A stretch of 64,000 bases of DNA from Leclercia adecarboxylata (GCF_006171285.1 NZ_CP040889.1:1674001-1738000); one strand, 5' to 3'. Counted from the first letter of the stretch, positions 9,388-23,732 are shown. Notes: generated by a model from the letters alone, not told the origin. Program-made: numbers and translations.

Positions 9388-11007
9388 ATGCGTGTTAATG
9401 GTTTAACCCCGCAAGATCTCATGGCTTATGGTATCAACGATGCTCAGGATATCGTCTACAACCCCGATTACGATACGCTGTATCAGGAAGAGCTCAATCC
9501 AGCGCTGGAAGGCTACGAGCGCGGGATCCTGACGACGACCGGCGCCATTGCTGTCGATACCGGTATCTTTACCGGTCGTTCGCCGAAGGATAAATACATT
9601 GTCCGTGACGACACCACCCGCGACACCCTGTGGTGGGCCGATCATGGCAAAGGGAAGAACGACAACAAAGCGATCTCCCCTGAAACCTGGCAGCACCTGA
9701 AGACCCTCGTCACCCAACAACTTTCCGGCAAGCGTCTGTTCATTATCGACGCTTACTGCGGCGCCAACGCCGACACCCGTCTTTCCGTTCGCTTTATCAC
9801 CGAGGTGGCCTGGCAGGCGCATTTCGTGAAGAACATGTTCATTCGCCCCACCGAAGAAGAGCTGCAGAGCTTCGAGCCTGACTTTGTGGTGATGAACGGT
9901 GCGAAGTGCACCAACCCGAACTGGAAAGAGCAGGGGCTGAACTCCGAAAACTTTGTCGCCTTTAACCTGACGGAACGTATCCAGCTGATCGGCGGCACAT
10001 GGTACGGCGGCGAAATGAAGAAAGGGATGTTCTCGGTGATGAACTACCTGCTGCCGTTGCAGGGCATTGCCTCCATGCACTGCTCGGCGAACGTCGGCGA
10101 GAAAGGCGATGTGGCGGTCTTCTTTGGCCTCTCCGGCACCGGTAAAACCACCCTCTCCACCGACCCGAAACGCCGCCTGATTGGCGACGACGAACACGGC
10201 TGGGACGATGACGGGGTGTTTAACTTTGAAGGCGGCTGCTACGCCAAGACCATTCGTCTGTCGGCAGAAGCGGAGCCGGATATCTTCCAGGCGATCCGCC
10301 GCGATGCGCTGCTGGAGAACGTGACGGTACGCGCCGACGGCTCGGTGGATTTTGACGATGCGTCAAAAACCGAAAACACCCGCGTCAGCTACCCGATCTA
10401 CCACATCGACAACATCGTTAAGCCGGTCTCAAAAGCGGGCCACGCGACCAAGGTGATCTTCCTCACCGCCGACGCGTTTGGCGTGCTGCCGCCGGTTTCA
10501 CGCCTGACCGCCAGCCAGACACAGTACCACTTCCTCTCCGGTTTTACCGCCAAGCTGGCCGGTACCGAGCGGGGTGTCACTGAGCCAACGCCAACCTTCT
10601 CCGCCTGCTTCGGCGCAGCCTTCCTGTCGCTGCACCCGACGCAGTACGCCGAAGTGCTGGTGAAACGCATGCAGGCCTCAGGCGCCCAGGCGTACCTGGT
10701 CAACACCGGCTGGAACGGCACCGGCAAGCGTATCTCTATCAAAGATACCCGCGCCATTATCGACGCCATTCTGAACGGTTCGCTGGATGATGCGGAAACC
10801 TTCACCCTGCCGATGTTCGATCTGGCGATCCCGACCGAACTGCCAGGCGTGGACAGCCACATCCTCGATCCGCGTAACACCTACGCGTCGCCGGAGCAGT
10901 GGCAGGAAAAAGCCACTCAGCTTGCGAAACTGTTCGTGGAAAACTTTGAGAAGTACACCGACACGCCAGCGGGTGCGGCGTTGGTTGTTGCAGGACCTAA
11001 GCTGTAG
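9388..11007 (+). CDS. pckA: Phosphoenolpyruvate carboxykinase (ATP)
   Basis: 539 residues, one shorter than E. coli PckA. The kinase P-loop [11 protein letters not shown] is at about residues 247-257, the substrate-binding [10 protein letters not shown] at about 60-69, and the Mn/kinase-2 segment [12 protein letters not shown] at about 267-278. The enzyme converts oxaloacetate and ATP to PEP, CO2 and ADP, the first committed step of gluconeogenesis, in the cytoplasm. It is monocistronic with its own promoter region and a CRP-like site upstream. Downstream a REP pair separates it from the convergent envZ. Confidence 0.97.
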   Translation: MRVNGLTPQDLMAYGINDAQDIVYNPDYDTLYQEELNPALEGYERGILTTTGAIAVDTGIFTGRSPKDKYIVRDDTTRDTLWWADHGKGKNDNKAISPETWQHLKTLVTQQLSGKRLFIIDAYCGANADTRLSVRFITEVAWQAHFVKNMFIRPTEEELQSFEPDFVVMNGAKCTNPNWKEQGLNSENFVAFNLTERIQLIGGTWYGGEMKKGMFSVMNYLLPLQGIASMHCSANVGEKGDVAVFFGLSGTGKTTLSTDPKRRLIGDDEHGWDDDGVFNFEGGCYAKTIRLSAEAEPDIFQAIRRDALLENVTVRADGSVDFDDASKTENTRVSYPIYHIDNIVKPVSKAGHATKVIFLTADAFGVLPPVSRLTASQTQYHFLSGFTAKLAGTERGVTEPTPTFSACFGAAFLSLHPTQYAEVLVKRMQASGAQAYLVNTGWNGTGKRISIKDTRAIIDAILNGSLDDAETFTLPMFDLAIPTELPGVDSHILDPRNTYASPEQWQEKATQLAKLFVENFEKYTDTPAGAALVVAGPKL

Positions 11008-11014
11008 AGATTGT

Positions 11015-11089
11015 GCCGGGTGGCGCTGCGCTTACCCGTCCTACAAAAACCCTGAATGTAGGCCGGGTAAGGCGAAGCCGCCACCCGGC
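11015..11089. repeat. REP/BIME palindromic element between pckA and envZ
   Basis: Two inverted REP units, GCCGGGTGGCGCTGCGCTTA (from 11015) and GTAGGCCGGGTAAGGCGAAG (from 11058), with a short CTACAAAA-type linker. The distal unit is followed by TTATTTTTTAG and could also terminate pckA. Confidence 0.85.
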
Positions 11090-11096
11090 TTATTTT

Positions 11097-13159
<2,063 letters not shown>

Positions 13160-13385
13160 TGTCAGTACTCCCAAAGGTTCGGATAATCTTGAACAGCGTA
13201 TTCTAAAAAAGTGCGCGTCCACGACCAGCTAATTCTGGTATAAATTCTAGTCGAAATTGTTACAAAGCATATTTAACAGCAGCTTATCTGTACATTCCGT
13301 CACATAACTCATTATTAATCCTGTCTGATAAGATAAGTGATACGTAATGTGCGCAAGGTAAGCAACCCTGTTGTAAGGCCAGAGA

Positions 13386-13859
13386 ATGAAAACGCCCCTG
13401 ATCACCCGCGAAGGGTATGAAAATCTGAAGAAAGAGCTGGACACCCTGTGGCGTGAAGAGCGCCCGGAGGTGACAAAAAAAGTGACCTGGGCAGCGAGCC
13501 TCGGCGACCGCAGTGAGAATGCCGACTACCAGTACAACAAGAAGCGACTGCGTGAAATCGACCGCCGGGTGCGTTATCTGACCAAATGCCTCGAGAACCT
13601 GAAAATCGTCGATTATTCCCCGCAGCAGGAGGGCAAGGTCTTCTTCGGCGCGTGGGTCGAGATCGAAAATGACGAGGGCGATCTCAAGCGCTTTCGTATT
13701 GTCGGCTACGATGAAATTTTTGGTCGTAAGGATTACATCTCCATCGATTCACCGATGGCCCGGGCGCTGCTGAAAAAAGAGGTGGGCGATCTGGCTGTCG
13801 TCCATACCCCGGCGGGTGAAGCCAGCTGGTACGTCAATGAAATCGAGTACGTAAAATAG
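13386..13859 (+). CDS. greB: Transcript cleavage factor GreB
   Basis: 157 residues. An N-terminal antiparallel coiled coil carries the acidic tip Asp41/Glu44 in GDRSENADY, which reaches through the RNA polymerase secondary channel to trigger cleavage of backtracked RNA. The C-terminal FKBP-like domain carries RIVGYDEIFGRKDYIS. It is divergent from ompR and followed by yhgF in the same direction with an 87-bp gap containing a hairpin. One residue shorter than the E. coli protein at the C-terminus. Confidence 0.96.
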   Translation: MKTPLITREGYENLKKELDTLWREERPEVTKKVTWAASLGDRSENADYQYNKKRLREIDRRVRYLTKCLENLKIVDYSPQQEGKVFFGAWVEIENDEGDLKRFRIVGYDEIFGRKDYISIDSPMARALLKKEVGDLAVVHTPAGEASWYVNEIEYVK

Positions 13860-13877
13860 TCCGAGAGCGCCCTCCAC

Positions 13878-13901
13878 GACTGGCATTTTGCAGTGCCAGT
13901 C
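13878..13901 (+). terminator. Hairpin after greB
   Basis: Stem GACTGGCA (13878-13885) / TGCCAGTC (13894-13901) with no U-run after it, so termination is uncertain. It may only partly separate greB from yhgF. Confidence 0.35.
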
Positions 13902-13946
13902 CGTATAACTATCCCCTGATTTTTCGACCCACAAGATGAAATAGCC

Positions 13947-16268
<2,322 letters not shown>

Positions 16269-16278
16269 TATTGGCAGT

Positions 16279-16344
16279 GCCCGGTGGCGCTTCGCTTACC
16301 GGGCCTGTAAAACCGTAGGCCGGGCAAGCGCTGTGCCGCCCGGC
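16279..16344. repeat. REP/BIME element downstream of yhgF
   Basis: Paired inverted REP units: CCCGGTGGCGCTTCGCTTAC, then GTAGGCCGGGCAAGCGCTGT, separated by a short A-rich linker. Confidence 0.8.
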
Positions 16345-16462
16345 AAACAGAGCGCAGGAATTAAATAAATATGGAACCGATTGCATACCCATATTTAAAC
16401 CGATAATTATCACTCTATTAACAATAAGTCTTTTTTTCTCTCACCAGCAGTCTTCGCAAATA

Positions 16463-16476
16463 TTGAGCAAGGTCAA
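16463..16476 (+). promoter_or_regulatory. Candidate FNR site for feoABC
   Basis: TTGAG-CAAG-GTCAA matches TTGAT-N4-ATCAA at eight of ten positions, which fits anaerobic activation of ferrous iron uptake. Confidence 0.5.
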
Positions 16477-16594
16477 TCCGGCTGCAAATTAATAGCGCCA
16501 TGTACATTCCGTCACATATTTAGCATTGATGATAGAAACTATTCTCATTACCATTGTGCCTGTAGATTATTTAACCTTTCGTTAAGTAGGCACT

Positions 16595-16822
16595 ATGCAA
16601 TTCACTCCAGACAGCGCGTGGAAAATTACCGGTTTCACGCGCGAAATCAGCCCGGCCTATCGCCAGAAACTGCTCTCTTTAGGAATGCTTCCCGGCTCCT
16701 CTTTTAACGTTGTTCGCGTTGCCCCGCTGGGCGATCCGATCCATATCGAAACCCGACGTGTGAATCTGGTTCTGCGTAAGAAAGATCTCGCATTAATAGA
16801 AGTTGAAGCTCTGTCTCAATAA
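16595..16822 (+). CDS. feoA: Ferrous iron transport protein A
   Basis: 75 residues forming one SH3-like FeoA domain, with the [12 protein letters not shown] signature and a C-terminal [12 protein letters not shown] strand. This small cytoplasmic protein supports FeoB-dependent Fe(II) uptake, probably through its G domain. It is first in feoABC, 30 bp before feoB, downstream of an AT-rich promoter region with Fur- and FNR-like motifs. Confidence 0.96.
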   Translation: MQFTPDSAWKITGFTREISPAYRQKLLSLGMLPGSSFNVVRVAPLGDPIHIETRRVNLVLRKKDLALIEVEALSQ

Positions 16823-16852
16823 AACGCCAGCTTTCGTAGCGAGTCTAAAAGA

Positions 16853-19171
16853 ATGAAAAAATTAACCATTGGCTTAATTGGCAATCCCAATTCCGGCAAG
16901 ACCACCTTATTTAATCAGCTTACCGGCGCACGTCAGCGCGTCGGTAACTGGGCGGGCGTCACGGTCGAGCGTAAAGAGGGTTTGTTCACCACTACCGACA
17001 ACCAGGTTACGCTCGTCGATCTGCCCGGCACCTACTCGTTAACCACTATTTCCTCCCAGACCTCGCTGGATGAGCAGATCGCCTGCCACTATATTCTGAG
17101 CGGCGACGCCGACCTGCTGATCAACGTGGTGGATGCCTCGAACCTCGAGCGCAATCTCTACCTGACGCTGCAGCTTCTCGAGCTGGGCATCCCCTGCGTG
17201 GTGGCGTTGAATATGCTCGATATTGCCGAGAAGCAGCAGATCCGCATCGACGTCGACGCCCTCTCTGCTCGCCTGGGTTGCCCGGTGGTGCCGCTGGTTT
17301 CTACACGCGCCCGCGGTATCGACGCCCTGAAGCTCGCCATTGACCGACACAGCCGTAACGCCGACGTGGAGCTGGTGCACTACCCCCAGCCGCTGCTGCG
17401 TGAAGCCGGGATCCTCGCTCAGGAAATGGCGCACAGCATGCCGTTAAAACAGCGCAACTGGCTCGGCCTGCAGATGCTGGAAGGCGATATCTACAGCCGC
17501 GCCTACGCCGGTGATGCCGCGCAACAGCTTGATGCGTCCCTGGCGCGCCTGAACGACGAACTGGACGATCCTGCCCTGCACATCGCCGATGCCCGCTATC
17601 AAAGCATCAATGCCATTTGCGACGTGGTCAGCAACGCCCTCACCGCCGAGCCAAGCCGCTTTACCCGGGCGATGGACAGGGTGATCCTCAACCGTTTCCT
17701 CGGCCTGCCGGTGTTTCTGCTGGTGATGTACGTGATGTTCCTGCTGGCCATCAACATTGGCGGCGCGCTGCAGCCGCTGTTTGACGTCGGCTCCGTGGCG
17801 ATCTTCATTCACGGCATTCAGTGGCTGGGCTATACGCTGCACCTGCCGGAATGGCTGACCATTTTCCTCGCCCAGGGGCTGGGCGGCGGGATCAACACCG
17901 TCCTGCCGCTGGTGCCGCAGATCGGCATGATGTATCTGTTCCTCTCCTTCCTGGAGGACTCCGGTTACATGGCCCGCGCGGCCTTCGTGATGGATCGCCT
18001 GATGCAGGCTCTCGGCCTGCCGGGTAAATCCTTCGTGCCGCTGATCGTGGGCTTCGGCTGCAACGTGCCGTCGGTGATGGGCGCCCGCACGCTGGATGCG
18101 CCGCGCGAACGCCTGATGACCATCATGATGGCGCCATTTATGTCCTGCGGCGCGCGGCTGGCGATTTTTGCGGTCTTTGCCGCCGCCTTCTTCGGTCAGG
18201 AGGGGGCGCTGGCGGTCTTCTCGCTCTACGTGCTGGGCATCGTCATGGCGATCCTCACCGGCCTGATGCTCAAACACACCATCATGCGCGGGGAAGCCAC
18301 GCCGTTCGTGATGGAGCTGCCGGTCTACCACGTTCCGCACCTGAAAAGCCTGCTGATCCAGACCTGGCAGCGCCTGAAAGGCTTTGTCCTGCGGGCGGGT
18401 AAAGTGATTGTGGTGGTGAGTATTTTCCTGAGCGCGCTGAACAGCTTTACCCTCAGCGGCCAGGCGGCGGATAACATTAACGACTCCGCGCTGGCCTCCG
18501 TCAGCCGCGTCATCACCCCGCTGTTCAAGCCGATTGGCGTGCACGAAGACAACTGGCAGGCCACCGTCGGGCTGTTCACCGGCGCGATGGCAAAAGAGGT
18601 GGTGGTCGGTACCCTGAACACCCTCTATACCGCTGAAAATATTCAGGAAGCGGAGTTTAACCCGGCCGATTTCCACCTCGGCGACGAACTGTTCAGCGCC
18701 GTGGATGAAACCTGGCAGAGCCTGAAAGAGACCTTCAGCCTGAGCGTGCTGGCGAACCCGATTGAAGCCAGCAAAGGCGACGGCGAGATGGCGACCGGCG
18801 CCATGGGCGTGATGAGCGAGAAATTCGGCAGCGCTTCGGCGGCCTACAGCTACCTGATCTTCGTTCTGCTCTACATTCCGTGCATCTCGGTGATGGGCGC
18901 CATCGCCCGCGAATCCAGCCGCGGCTGGATGGGCTTCTCCGTGCTGTGGGGGCTGAATATCGCCTACTCGCTGGCAACGGTCTACTACCAGACGGTCAAT
19001 TTCAACCAGCATCCGCAGTACAGCCTGGCGTGTATCCTGGCGGTGGTGCTGTTTAACGTGCTGGTGATTGGCCTGTTGCGCCGGGCTCGCAGCCGCGTGG
19101 ACGTCAATCTGCTGGTGAAAGGCAGGACCGCGGCGGCCTGCTGCGAAAGTCCGGCCAGCGACTGTCATTAG
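16853..19171 (+). CDS. feoB: Fe(II) transporter FeoB
   Basis: 772 residues. The N-terminal GTPase domain has G1 [16 protein letters not shown] (residues 10-25), G3 DLPGTYS and G4 NMLD. A helical GDI domain follows, then about eight or more membrane segments with two Gate regions ([14 protein letters not shown]; and the repeat including [15 protein letters not shown] with conserved Cys). It imports Fe(II) across the inner membrane under low oxygen or acid. The C-terminus ends in cysteines (ACCESP...C), as in other gammaproteobacterial FeoB. It lies between feoA and feoC, and feoC starts 9 bp later. Confidence 0.97.
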   Translation: MKKLTIGLIGNPNSGKTTLFNQLTGARQRVGNWAGVTVERKEGLFTTTDNQVTLVDLPGTYSLTTISSQTSLDEQIACHYILSGDADLLINVVDASNLERNLYLTLQLLELGIPCVVALNMLDIAEKQQIRIDVDALSARLGCPVVPLVSTRARGIDALKLAIDRHSRNADVELVHYPQPLLREAGILAQEMAHSMPLKQRNWLGLQMLEGDIYSRAYAGDAAQQLDASLARLNDELDDPALHIADARYQSINAICDVVSNALTAEPSRFTRAMDRVILNRFLGLPVFLLVMYVMFLLAINIGGALQPLFDVGSVAIFIHGIQWLGYTLHLPEWLTIFLAQGLGGGINTVLPLVPQIGMMYLFLSFLEDSGYMARAAFVMDRLMQALGLPGKSFVPLIVGFGCNVPSVMGARTLDAPRERLMTIMMAPFMSCGARLAIFAVFAAAFFGQEGALAVFSLYVLGIVMAILTGLMLKHTIMRGEATPFVMELPVYHVPHLKSLLIQTWQRLKGFVLRAGKVIVVVSIFLSALNSFTLSGQAADNINDSALASVSRVITPLFKPIGVHEDNWQATVGLFTGAMAKEVVVGTLNTLYTAENIQEAEFNPADFHLGDELFSAVDETWQSLKETFSLSVLANPIEASKGDGEMATGAMGVMSEKFGSASAAYSYLIFVLLYIPCISVMGAIARESSRGWMGFSVLWGLNIAYSLATVYYQTVNFNQHPQYSLACILAVVLFNVLVIGLLRRARSRVDVNLLVKGRTAAACCESPASDCH

Positions 19172-19179
19172 GAGGCGGC

Positions 19180-19416
19180 ATGGCATCGTTAATTGAAGTG
19201 CGTGATTTGCTGGCGTTGCAGGGACGAATGGAGGCCACCCAGCTCAGCCAGATCCTGCATACTCCGCAGGCGATGATCGAGGCCATGCTGCAACGACTTG
19301 AGGCGATGGGCAAAGCGAAGCGCATTCAGGAGGATGCCGACGGCTGCTTAACCGGCAGCTGTAAAAGCTGCCCTGAAGGAAAAGCCTGCCTCAGGGAGTG
19401 GTGGGCGCTGCGTTAA
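19180..19416 (+). CDS. feoC: FeoC, small winged-helix protein of the Feo system
   Basis: 78 residues with a strong AGGAGG before the ATG. The N-terminal winged-helix fold ([20 protein letters not shown]) is followed by a wing with four cysteines, Cys56, Cys61, Cys64 and Cys70, in [15 protein letters not shown]. This is the Fe-S-ligating pattern of gammaproteobacterial FeoC. In Salmonella FeoC protects FeoB from FtsH proteolysis under low oxygen. It ends the feo operon at a strong hairpin. Confidence 0.94.
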   Translation: MASLIEVRDLLALQGRMEATQLSQILHTPQAMIEAMLQRLEAMGKAKRIQEDADGCLTGSCKSCPEGKACLREWWALR

Positions 19417-19424
19417 TCGTAATA

Positions 19425-19449
19425 AAGCCGGGCAGGGCTGCCCGGCTTC
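19425..19449. terminator. Strong bidirectional terminator between feoC and the BhsA-like gene
   Basis: An 11-bp stem AAGCCGGGCAG / CTGCCCGGCTT lies between two convergent genes. Confidence 0.7.
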
Positions 19450-19455
19450 ATCTGT

Positions 19456-19725
19456 TTATTTGTAGACTTCTGCGGTCGCGCGGATGTCTTTCTGATCTTT
19501 GTTGGCGCTGGTGACGACATAGTACTTACCGCCCAGCTCATCTGCTTTCTGTGAAAGCTCTTTTCTGGCATCCATTGGCGCAGTGGTGTCAGACGTAGAG
19601 ACAGTACCAACCTTCGTCAAATTCATCTCTTTCACTTTATCTTTCTGGATCTCTTCTGCCGCCATCACGCCAAAAGAGAGTGATCCAATAACCAGAGAAG
19701 CAACAATACCTGTGACAAGTTTCAT
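19456..19725 (-). CDS. BhsA/McbA-like DUF1471 secreted stress protein
   Basis: 89 residues from ATG 19725 (MKLVTGIVASLVIGSLSFG); a GGGAG ribosome site supports this start over one five codons upstream. A clear signal peptide ends near MAAEE. The mature part has the small DUF1471 (YdgH/BhsA/McbA) fold, with KVGTVSTSDTTAPMDAR and a C-terminal YYVVTSANKDQKDIRATAEVYK. Relatives are periplasmic or outer-membrane proteins linked to stress, biofilm and metal response. E. coli K-12 carries yhgA, not this gene, between feoC and bioH. The family is clear; the exact orthologue and role are not. Confidence 0.85.
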   Translation of the reverse strand: MKLVTGIVASLVIGSLSFGVMAAEEIQKDKVKEMNLTKVGTVSTSDTTAPMDARKELSQKADELGGKYYVVTSANKDQKDIRATAEVYK

Positions 19726-19839
19726 AGTTATGACTCCCAAAGAAGGATTGTAATTTTGATTATCGAAAGCGGGGCAACCGCAACGATATAGTGAGTATTG
19801 TTGCGGTACGTCACTTTTTCCAGGTGGAAAAGAAAATAA

Positions 19840-20613
19840 TCAGTTTAAACGCTGACTTAGGGCCATCAACGCCGCGCAAAATTCAGCGGGGTGAGAGATA
19901 AAGGGCGCATGCGCCGCTTTGGCCAGGATCAGGGCTTCGCTCTGCGGCCACTGCGCATCCAGCAGCGGCACGATTTTGCGCGGTACCAGCCCGTCAAGAT
20001 AACCATAAATACGCAGATGCGGCAGCGACAATGCCGCCAGCGGCTCCCGCAGATCGGCCGTTTTCAGGATCTCCAGCCCGCCGTTGAGTACGTTCACCTC
20101 AGGCATCGGCAGGGCGAGGACCGTGCTTTTCAGCAGACGCGCATCCTGCCGCGCGCTTTCGGTCCCCATGGTTTGCAGCGCAAGAAACCGCTCCACCGTG
20201 CGCTGAAAATCGTCGCTCAGCTGCTGCTGAAAACCGGCTAATACCTCAGGCTTAATGCCTGGCCACCCGTCGCGGGCGCTAAAACAGGGGGATGACGCTA
20301 CCGTCACCAGCGCCTGGACGCGTTCCGGGTGGTCAAGGGCGATCTGGCTCGCCACCAGCCCGCCGAGGCTCCAGCCCAACCAGATCGCCTTATCCGGCGC
20401 CTGGGCCAATACCTGCTCCGCCATCTCCTCAAGCGACATCGCCCCAAAATCGCGGCTGCGGCCAAAGCCCGGCAGGTCCACCAGGTGCAGCGTAAATTGC
20501 GAGGCCAGTTCCTCACTGACGCAACGCCAGACTTCAGCATTCAGTCCCCATCCGTGCAGCAGCACAAGATGACAATTTCCTGTCCCAACGGTCTGCCACC
20601 AAAGCGTGTTCAT
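19840..20613 (-). CDS. bioH: Pimeloyl-ACP methyl ester carboxylesterase BioH
   Basis: 257 residues, alpha/beta hydrolase. The nucleophile Ser82 sits in GWSLGG, with Asp207 (GYLDGL) and His235 (KAAHAPF) completing the triad; the oxyanion region is [12 protein letters not shown]. BioH cleaves the methyl ester of pimeloyl-ACP, ending the disguised fatty-acid phase of biotin synthesis. It is divergent from gntX, with only 36 bp between starts, so the promoters must overlap. Confidence 0.96.
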   Translation of the reverse strand: MNTLWWQTVGTGNCHLVLLHGWGLNAEVWRCVSEELASQFTLHLVDLPGFGRSRDFGAMSLEEMAEQVLAQAPDKAIWLGWSLGGLVASQIALDHPERVQALVTVASSPCFSARDGWPGIKPEVLAGFQQQLSDDFQRTVERFLALQTMGTESARQDARLLKSTVLALPMPEVNVLNGGLEILKTADLREPLAALSLPHLRIYGYLDGLVPRKIVPLLDAQWPQSEALILAKAAHAPFISHPAEFCAALMALSQRLN

Positions 20614-20649
20614 CGATTACTGTTCTCTTTTTTCACAAGGAGGATGTCT

Positions 20650-21333
20650 ATGCTAACAGTGCCCGGCTTGTGCTGGCTATGCCGGATGCCGCTTGCGCTC
20701 GGCCACTGGGGAGTCTGTTCCCTGTGCGAAAGAGGGATTGCGGCCCGGACGTGCTGTTGCCCCCAGTGCGGCTTACCGGCCTTCAACCCTCACCTGCCCT
20801 GCGGACGCTGCCTGCGCAAGCCGCCGCCGTGGCAGGCCCTGGTGGCGGTGTGTGGCTATACACCGCCGGTGAGCCCGCTGGTGCATCAGTTCAAATTTTC
20901 CCGCCGCACCCAGCTGGCACAGCCGCTGGCTAGACTGTTACTGCTGGCGCTGTTGCTTGCCAGACGCAGCCGGGCTTTGCCGCGTGTCGATATGATGGTC
21001 TGCGTGCCGCTCTGGTCCCGGCGCCACTGGCGGCGCGGGTTTAACCAGAGCGATCTGCTCTGTCGTCCGCTGGCCCGCTGGCTGAACTGCCGCTATGTTC
21101 CCGATGCCATTCGCCGTATCCGCGCCACTCCGGCGCAGCATCAGCTCAGCGCGAGATTACGTAAACGCAACCTGCAGCACGCTTTTGCGCTTGAATTACC
21201 GGTGGCGGGACGCCATATCGCTCTGGTGGATGATGTCGTGACAACAGGCGCTACCGTCGCGGAACTCTCCCGCCTGCTTTTGCGAAGCGGCGCGGCGTCG
21301 GTTCAGGTATGGTGTCTGTGTCGAACCTTGTAG
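20650..21333 (+). CDS. gntX: GntX/ComF-family protein (DNA utilisation)
   Basis: 227 residues from ATG 20650, which has AAGGAGG seven bases upstream; an open frame continues further upstream inside bioH antisense and is not used. The N-terminal zinc-finger-like cysteines are CWLC, CSLC and CCCPQCG, then CGRC. The C-terminal phosphoribosyltransferase-like domain has VDDVVTTGATVAEL. ComF relatives act in DNA uptake, and E. coli gntX (yhgH) is required for growth on DNA, which links it to the hof genes at the window start. It precedes nfuA by 58 bp. Confidence 0.92.
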   Translation: MLTVPGLCWLCRMPLALGHWGVCSLCERGIAARTCCCPQCGLPAFNPHLPCGRCLRKPPPWQALVAVCGYTPPVSPLVHQFKFSRRTQLAQPLARLLLLALLLARRSRALPRVDMMVCVPLWSRRHWRRGFNQSDLLCRPLARWLNCRYVPDAIRRIRATPAQHQLSARLRKRNLQHAFALELPVAGRHIALVDDVVTTGATVAELSRLLLRSGAASVQVWCLCRTL

Positions 21334-21391
21334 CGCCCTCTGGTTGGGCGTATTATACCCAGGTAATTTAGTCAACTATTAGGCCAATGCT

Positions 21392-21967
21392 ATGATCCGT
21401 ATTTCCGATGCTGCACAAGCGCACTTTGCCAAACTGCTGGCAAATCAGGAAGAAGGGACCCAGATCCGCGTATTCGTGATCAACCCGGGCACCCCGAATG
21501 CAGAATGCGGCGTCTCTTATTGCCCACCGGATGCTGTGGAAGCAACTGACACCGCCCTGAAGTTTGAGCAACTCACTGCCTATGTCGATGAGCTGAGCTC
21601 ACCGTATCTGGAAGATGCGGAAATTGATTTTGTAACCGACCAGTTGGGTTCACAGTTAACGCTGAAAGCGCCAAACGCCAAAATGCGTAAAGTGACCGAC
21701 GATGCCCCGCTGATGGAGCGCGTTGAGTACCTGCTGCAGTCCCAGATTAACCCGCAGCTGGCTGGCCACGGTGGTCGCGTCTCCCTGATGGAGATCACCG
21801 AAGACGGTCTGGCCATTCTGCAGTTTGGCGGCGGCTGTAACGGCTGTTCCATGGTCGACGTCACCCTGAAAGAAGGGATCGAGAAGCAGCTGCTGAACGA
21901 GTTCCCGGAGCTGAAAGGCGTACGCGATCTGACAGAACACCAGCGCGGCGAACACTCTTACTATTAA
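21392..21967 (+). CDS. nfuA: Fe/S biogenesis protein NfuA
   Basis: 191 residues. An N-terminal degenerate A-type scaffold domain is joined to a C-terminal Nfu domain with the Cys149-x-x-Cys152 motif in [14 protein letters not shown], which carries a [4Fe-4S] cluster at the dimer interface. NfuA delivers clusters to targets such as LipA and aconitase, especially under oxidative stress or iron limitation. It follows gntX in the same direction. Confidence 0.97.
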   Translation: MIRISDAAQAHFAKLLANQEEGTQIRVFVINPGTPNAECGVSYCPPDAVEATDTALKFEQLTAYVDELSSPYLEDAEIDFVTDQLGSQLTLKAPNAKMRKVTDDAPLMERVEYLLQSQINPQLAGHGGRVSLMEITEDGLAILQFGGGCNGCSMVDVTLKEGIEKQLLNEFPELKGVRDLTEHQRGEHSYY

Positions 21968-21981
21968 GTTTCCGCTATCTG

Positions 21982-22009
21982 TTGCCCGGCGCTAAACGCT
22001 GCCGGGCAA
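21982..22009 (+). terminator. Hairpin after nfuA
   Basis: Stem TTGCCCGGC / GCCGGGCAA with a 10-nt loop; the T-tract is weak. Confidence 0.5.
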
Positions 22010-22092
22010 ACTCCCCTGCTTTCCCTGCCTCATAACATGACCTGCGTCTCAGAATTCACATTTTGACCGCCAGGGTCATTCTCAAGCCGCAC

Positions 22093-22108
22093 ATGTTACC
22101 CGTATCAT
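22093..22108 (+). promoter_or_regulatory. GntR operator 1 of gntT
   Basis: ATGTTA-CCCG-TATCAT fits the GntR palindrome ATGTTA-N4-TAACAT with one mismatch, 160 bp upstream of gntT. Confidence 0.7.
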
Positions 22109-22233
22109 TCTCGTGGGCACTAAAACAGCTTTACGCCGACCGACTAAACTTAAGATTTAGAAGGCAGCCAGCCTGTGTGCCATCAGTTAGCCGTTCCCAG
22201 TTGGGGCAACATTAATATGTCGTTGAAACAATG

Positions 22234-22249
22234 ACGTTACCCATAACAA
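22234..22249 (+). promoter_or_regulatory. GntR operator 2 of gntT
   Basis: ACGTTA-CCCA-TAACAA fits the same palindrome with one mismatch per half, 19 bp before the start codon. A pair of operators flanking the gntT promoter matches the looping arrangement known in E. coli. Confidence 0.65.
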
Positions 22250-22267
22250 TTTTAAGGCCAGATAATC

Positions 22268-23584
22268 ATGCCATTAGTCATCGTCGCTATCGGTGTAATC
22301 CTGTTACTGCTCTTGATGATCCGTTTCAAAATGAACGGTTTTATCGCCCTTGTTCTGGTGGCACTTGCTGTCGGCCTGATGCAGGGTATGCCGCTGGTAA
22401 AAGTTATCAGCTCCATTAAAGCTGGGGTGGGCGGTACGCTCGGTAGCCTGGCGCTGATCATGGGCTTCGGCGCCATGCTCGGTAAAATGCTGGCTGACTG
22501 CGGTGGCGCACAGCGCATCGCGACCACGCTGATTGCCAAATTCGGCAAAAATAACATTCAGTGGGCGGTGGTTTTAACCGGCTTCACCGTGGGTTTCGCC
22601 CTGTTCTACGAAGTGGGCTTCGTGCTGATGCTGCCGCTGGTGTTTACCATCGCCGCGTCTGCCAGCATCCCGCTGCTGTATGTGGGCGTACCGATGGCCG
22701 CTGCGCTGTCCGTAACCCACGGCTTCCTGCCGCCGCACCCGGGCCCAACCGCTATCGCCACCATCTTCCATGCGGACATGGGTAAAACCCTGCTGTTCGG
22801 TACCATCCTTGCGATCCCGACAGTTATTCTGGCCGGCCCGGTCTTTGCCCGCTGCCTGAAAGGTATCGACAAGCCGATCCCGGAAGGTCTGTACAGCGCG
22901 AAAACCTTTACCGAAGCCGAGATGCCAAGCTTTGCGGTCAGCGTCTGGACCTCTCTGGTACCGGTCGTGCTGATGGCTATGCGTGCCGTCTGCGAGATGA
23001 TCCTGCCGAAAGGCCATCCGGTTCTGGGCGTCGCCGAGTTCCTGGGTGACCCGGTGATGGCAACCCTGATTGCCGTTCTGATTGCGCTGTTCACCTTCGG
23101 TCTGAACCGTGGCCGTTCCATGGACCAGATCAACGACACCCTGAGCTCTTCGATCAAAATCATCGCCATGATGCTGCTGATCATCGGTGGTGGCGGTGCG
23201 TTCAAACAGGTTCTGGTTGATAGCGGCGTGGACAAGTACATCGCTTCCATGATGCATGAAACCAACATCTCCCCCATCCTGATGGCATGGTCTATCGCGG
23301 CGGTCCTGCGTATCGCGCTGGGTTCCGCAACCGTTGCGGCTATCACCGCGGGTGGTATCGTTGCTCCGCTGATTGCGACCACCGGCGTTAGCCCTGAGCT
23401 GATGGTTATCGCGGTCGGTTCCGGTAGCGTGATTTTCTCCCACGTAAACGATCCGGGCTTCTGGCTGTTCAAGGAGTACTTCAACCTGACCATCGGTGAG
23501 ACCATCAAATCCTGGTCCATGCTGGAAACCATCATCTCGGTTTGCGGGCTGATCGGGTGTCTGCTGCTGGGTATGGTTGTCTGA
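22268..23584 (+). CDS. gntT: High-affinity gluconate:H+ symporter GntT
   Basis: 438 residues, almost entirely hydrophobic, with about 12 membrane helices, in the GntP family. Family-typical stretches are GFTVGFALFYEVGFV, GFLPPHPGPTAIA and SHVNDPGFWLFKEYFNLT. It imports gluconate across the inner membrane. It is monocistronic with two GntR operators upstream, so it should be induced by gluconate together with gntKU, 27 kb away in this window. A REP pair and a shared terminator separate it from the convergent malQ. Confidence 0.96.
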   Translation: MPLVIVAIGVILLLLLMIRFKMNGFIALVLVALAVGLMQGMPLVKVISSIKAGVGGTLGSLALIMGFGAMLGKMLADCGGAQRIATTLIAKFGKNNIQWAVVLTGFTVGFALFYEVGFVLMLPLVFTIAASASIPLLYVGVPMAAALSVTHGFLPPHPGPTAIATIFHADMGKTLLFGTILAIPTVILAGPVFARCLKGIDKPIPEGLYSAKTFTEAEMPSFAVSVWTSLVPVVLMAMRAVCEMILPKGHPVLGVAEFLGDPVMATLIAVLIALFTFGLNRGRSMDQINDTLSSSIKIIAMMLLIIGGGGAFKQVLVDSGVDKYIASMMHETNISPILMAWSIAAVLRIALGSATVAAITAGGIVAPLIATTGVSPELMVIAVGSGSVIFSHVNDPGFWLFKEYFNLTIGETIKSWSMLETIISVCGLIGCLLLGMVV

Positions 23585-23593
23585 TGTGACATT

Positions 23594-23700
23594 GCCGGGT
23601 GGCGGCTACGCCTTACCCGGCCTACAAAACTGAACCGGTGAACGTGCGACAATTATCCGCCTAATCCCCGTAGGCCCGGTAAGCGCAGCGCCACCGGGCA
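23594..23700. repeat. REP/BIME element between gntT and malQ
   Basis: Inverted REP units at 23594-23625 and 23670-23699 with a longer 44-bp linker between them. Confidence 0.8.
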
Positions 23701-23704
23701 ATAA

Positions 23705-23729
23705 AAAACCCGCCATCTGGCGGGTTTTT
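23705..23729. terminator. Bidirectional terminator between gntT and malQ
   Basis: A-tract, CCCGCCA/TGGCGGG stem, T-tract: a symmetric terminator serving both convergent genes. Confidence 0.8.
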
Positions 23730-23732
23730 GTT

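Larger units (their letters stand above)
16269..16594. other. yhgF-feoA intergenic region with feo promoter
   Basis: 326 bp: the REP pair on the left, then an AT-rich stretch with the palindrome GATAATTATC (16402-16411), a weak Fur-box candidate, and an FNR-like site. Fur and FNR control of feo is established in E. coli; here both sites are pattern matches only. Confidence 0.6.

Noticed and set aside
17444..19186. 580-codon open frame antisense to feoB
   Set aside because: It lies wholly opposite a clear FeoB reading frame and its translation is Gln/His/Arg-rich without a domain. Long antisense frames are expected from GC-rich codon bias.
22051..22075. CRP-like site upstream of gntT (TCACA half at the right)
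   Set aside because: The left half matches only two of five positions; too weak to list although gntT is CRP-controlled in E. coli.
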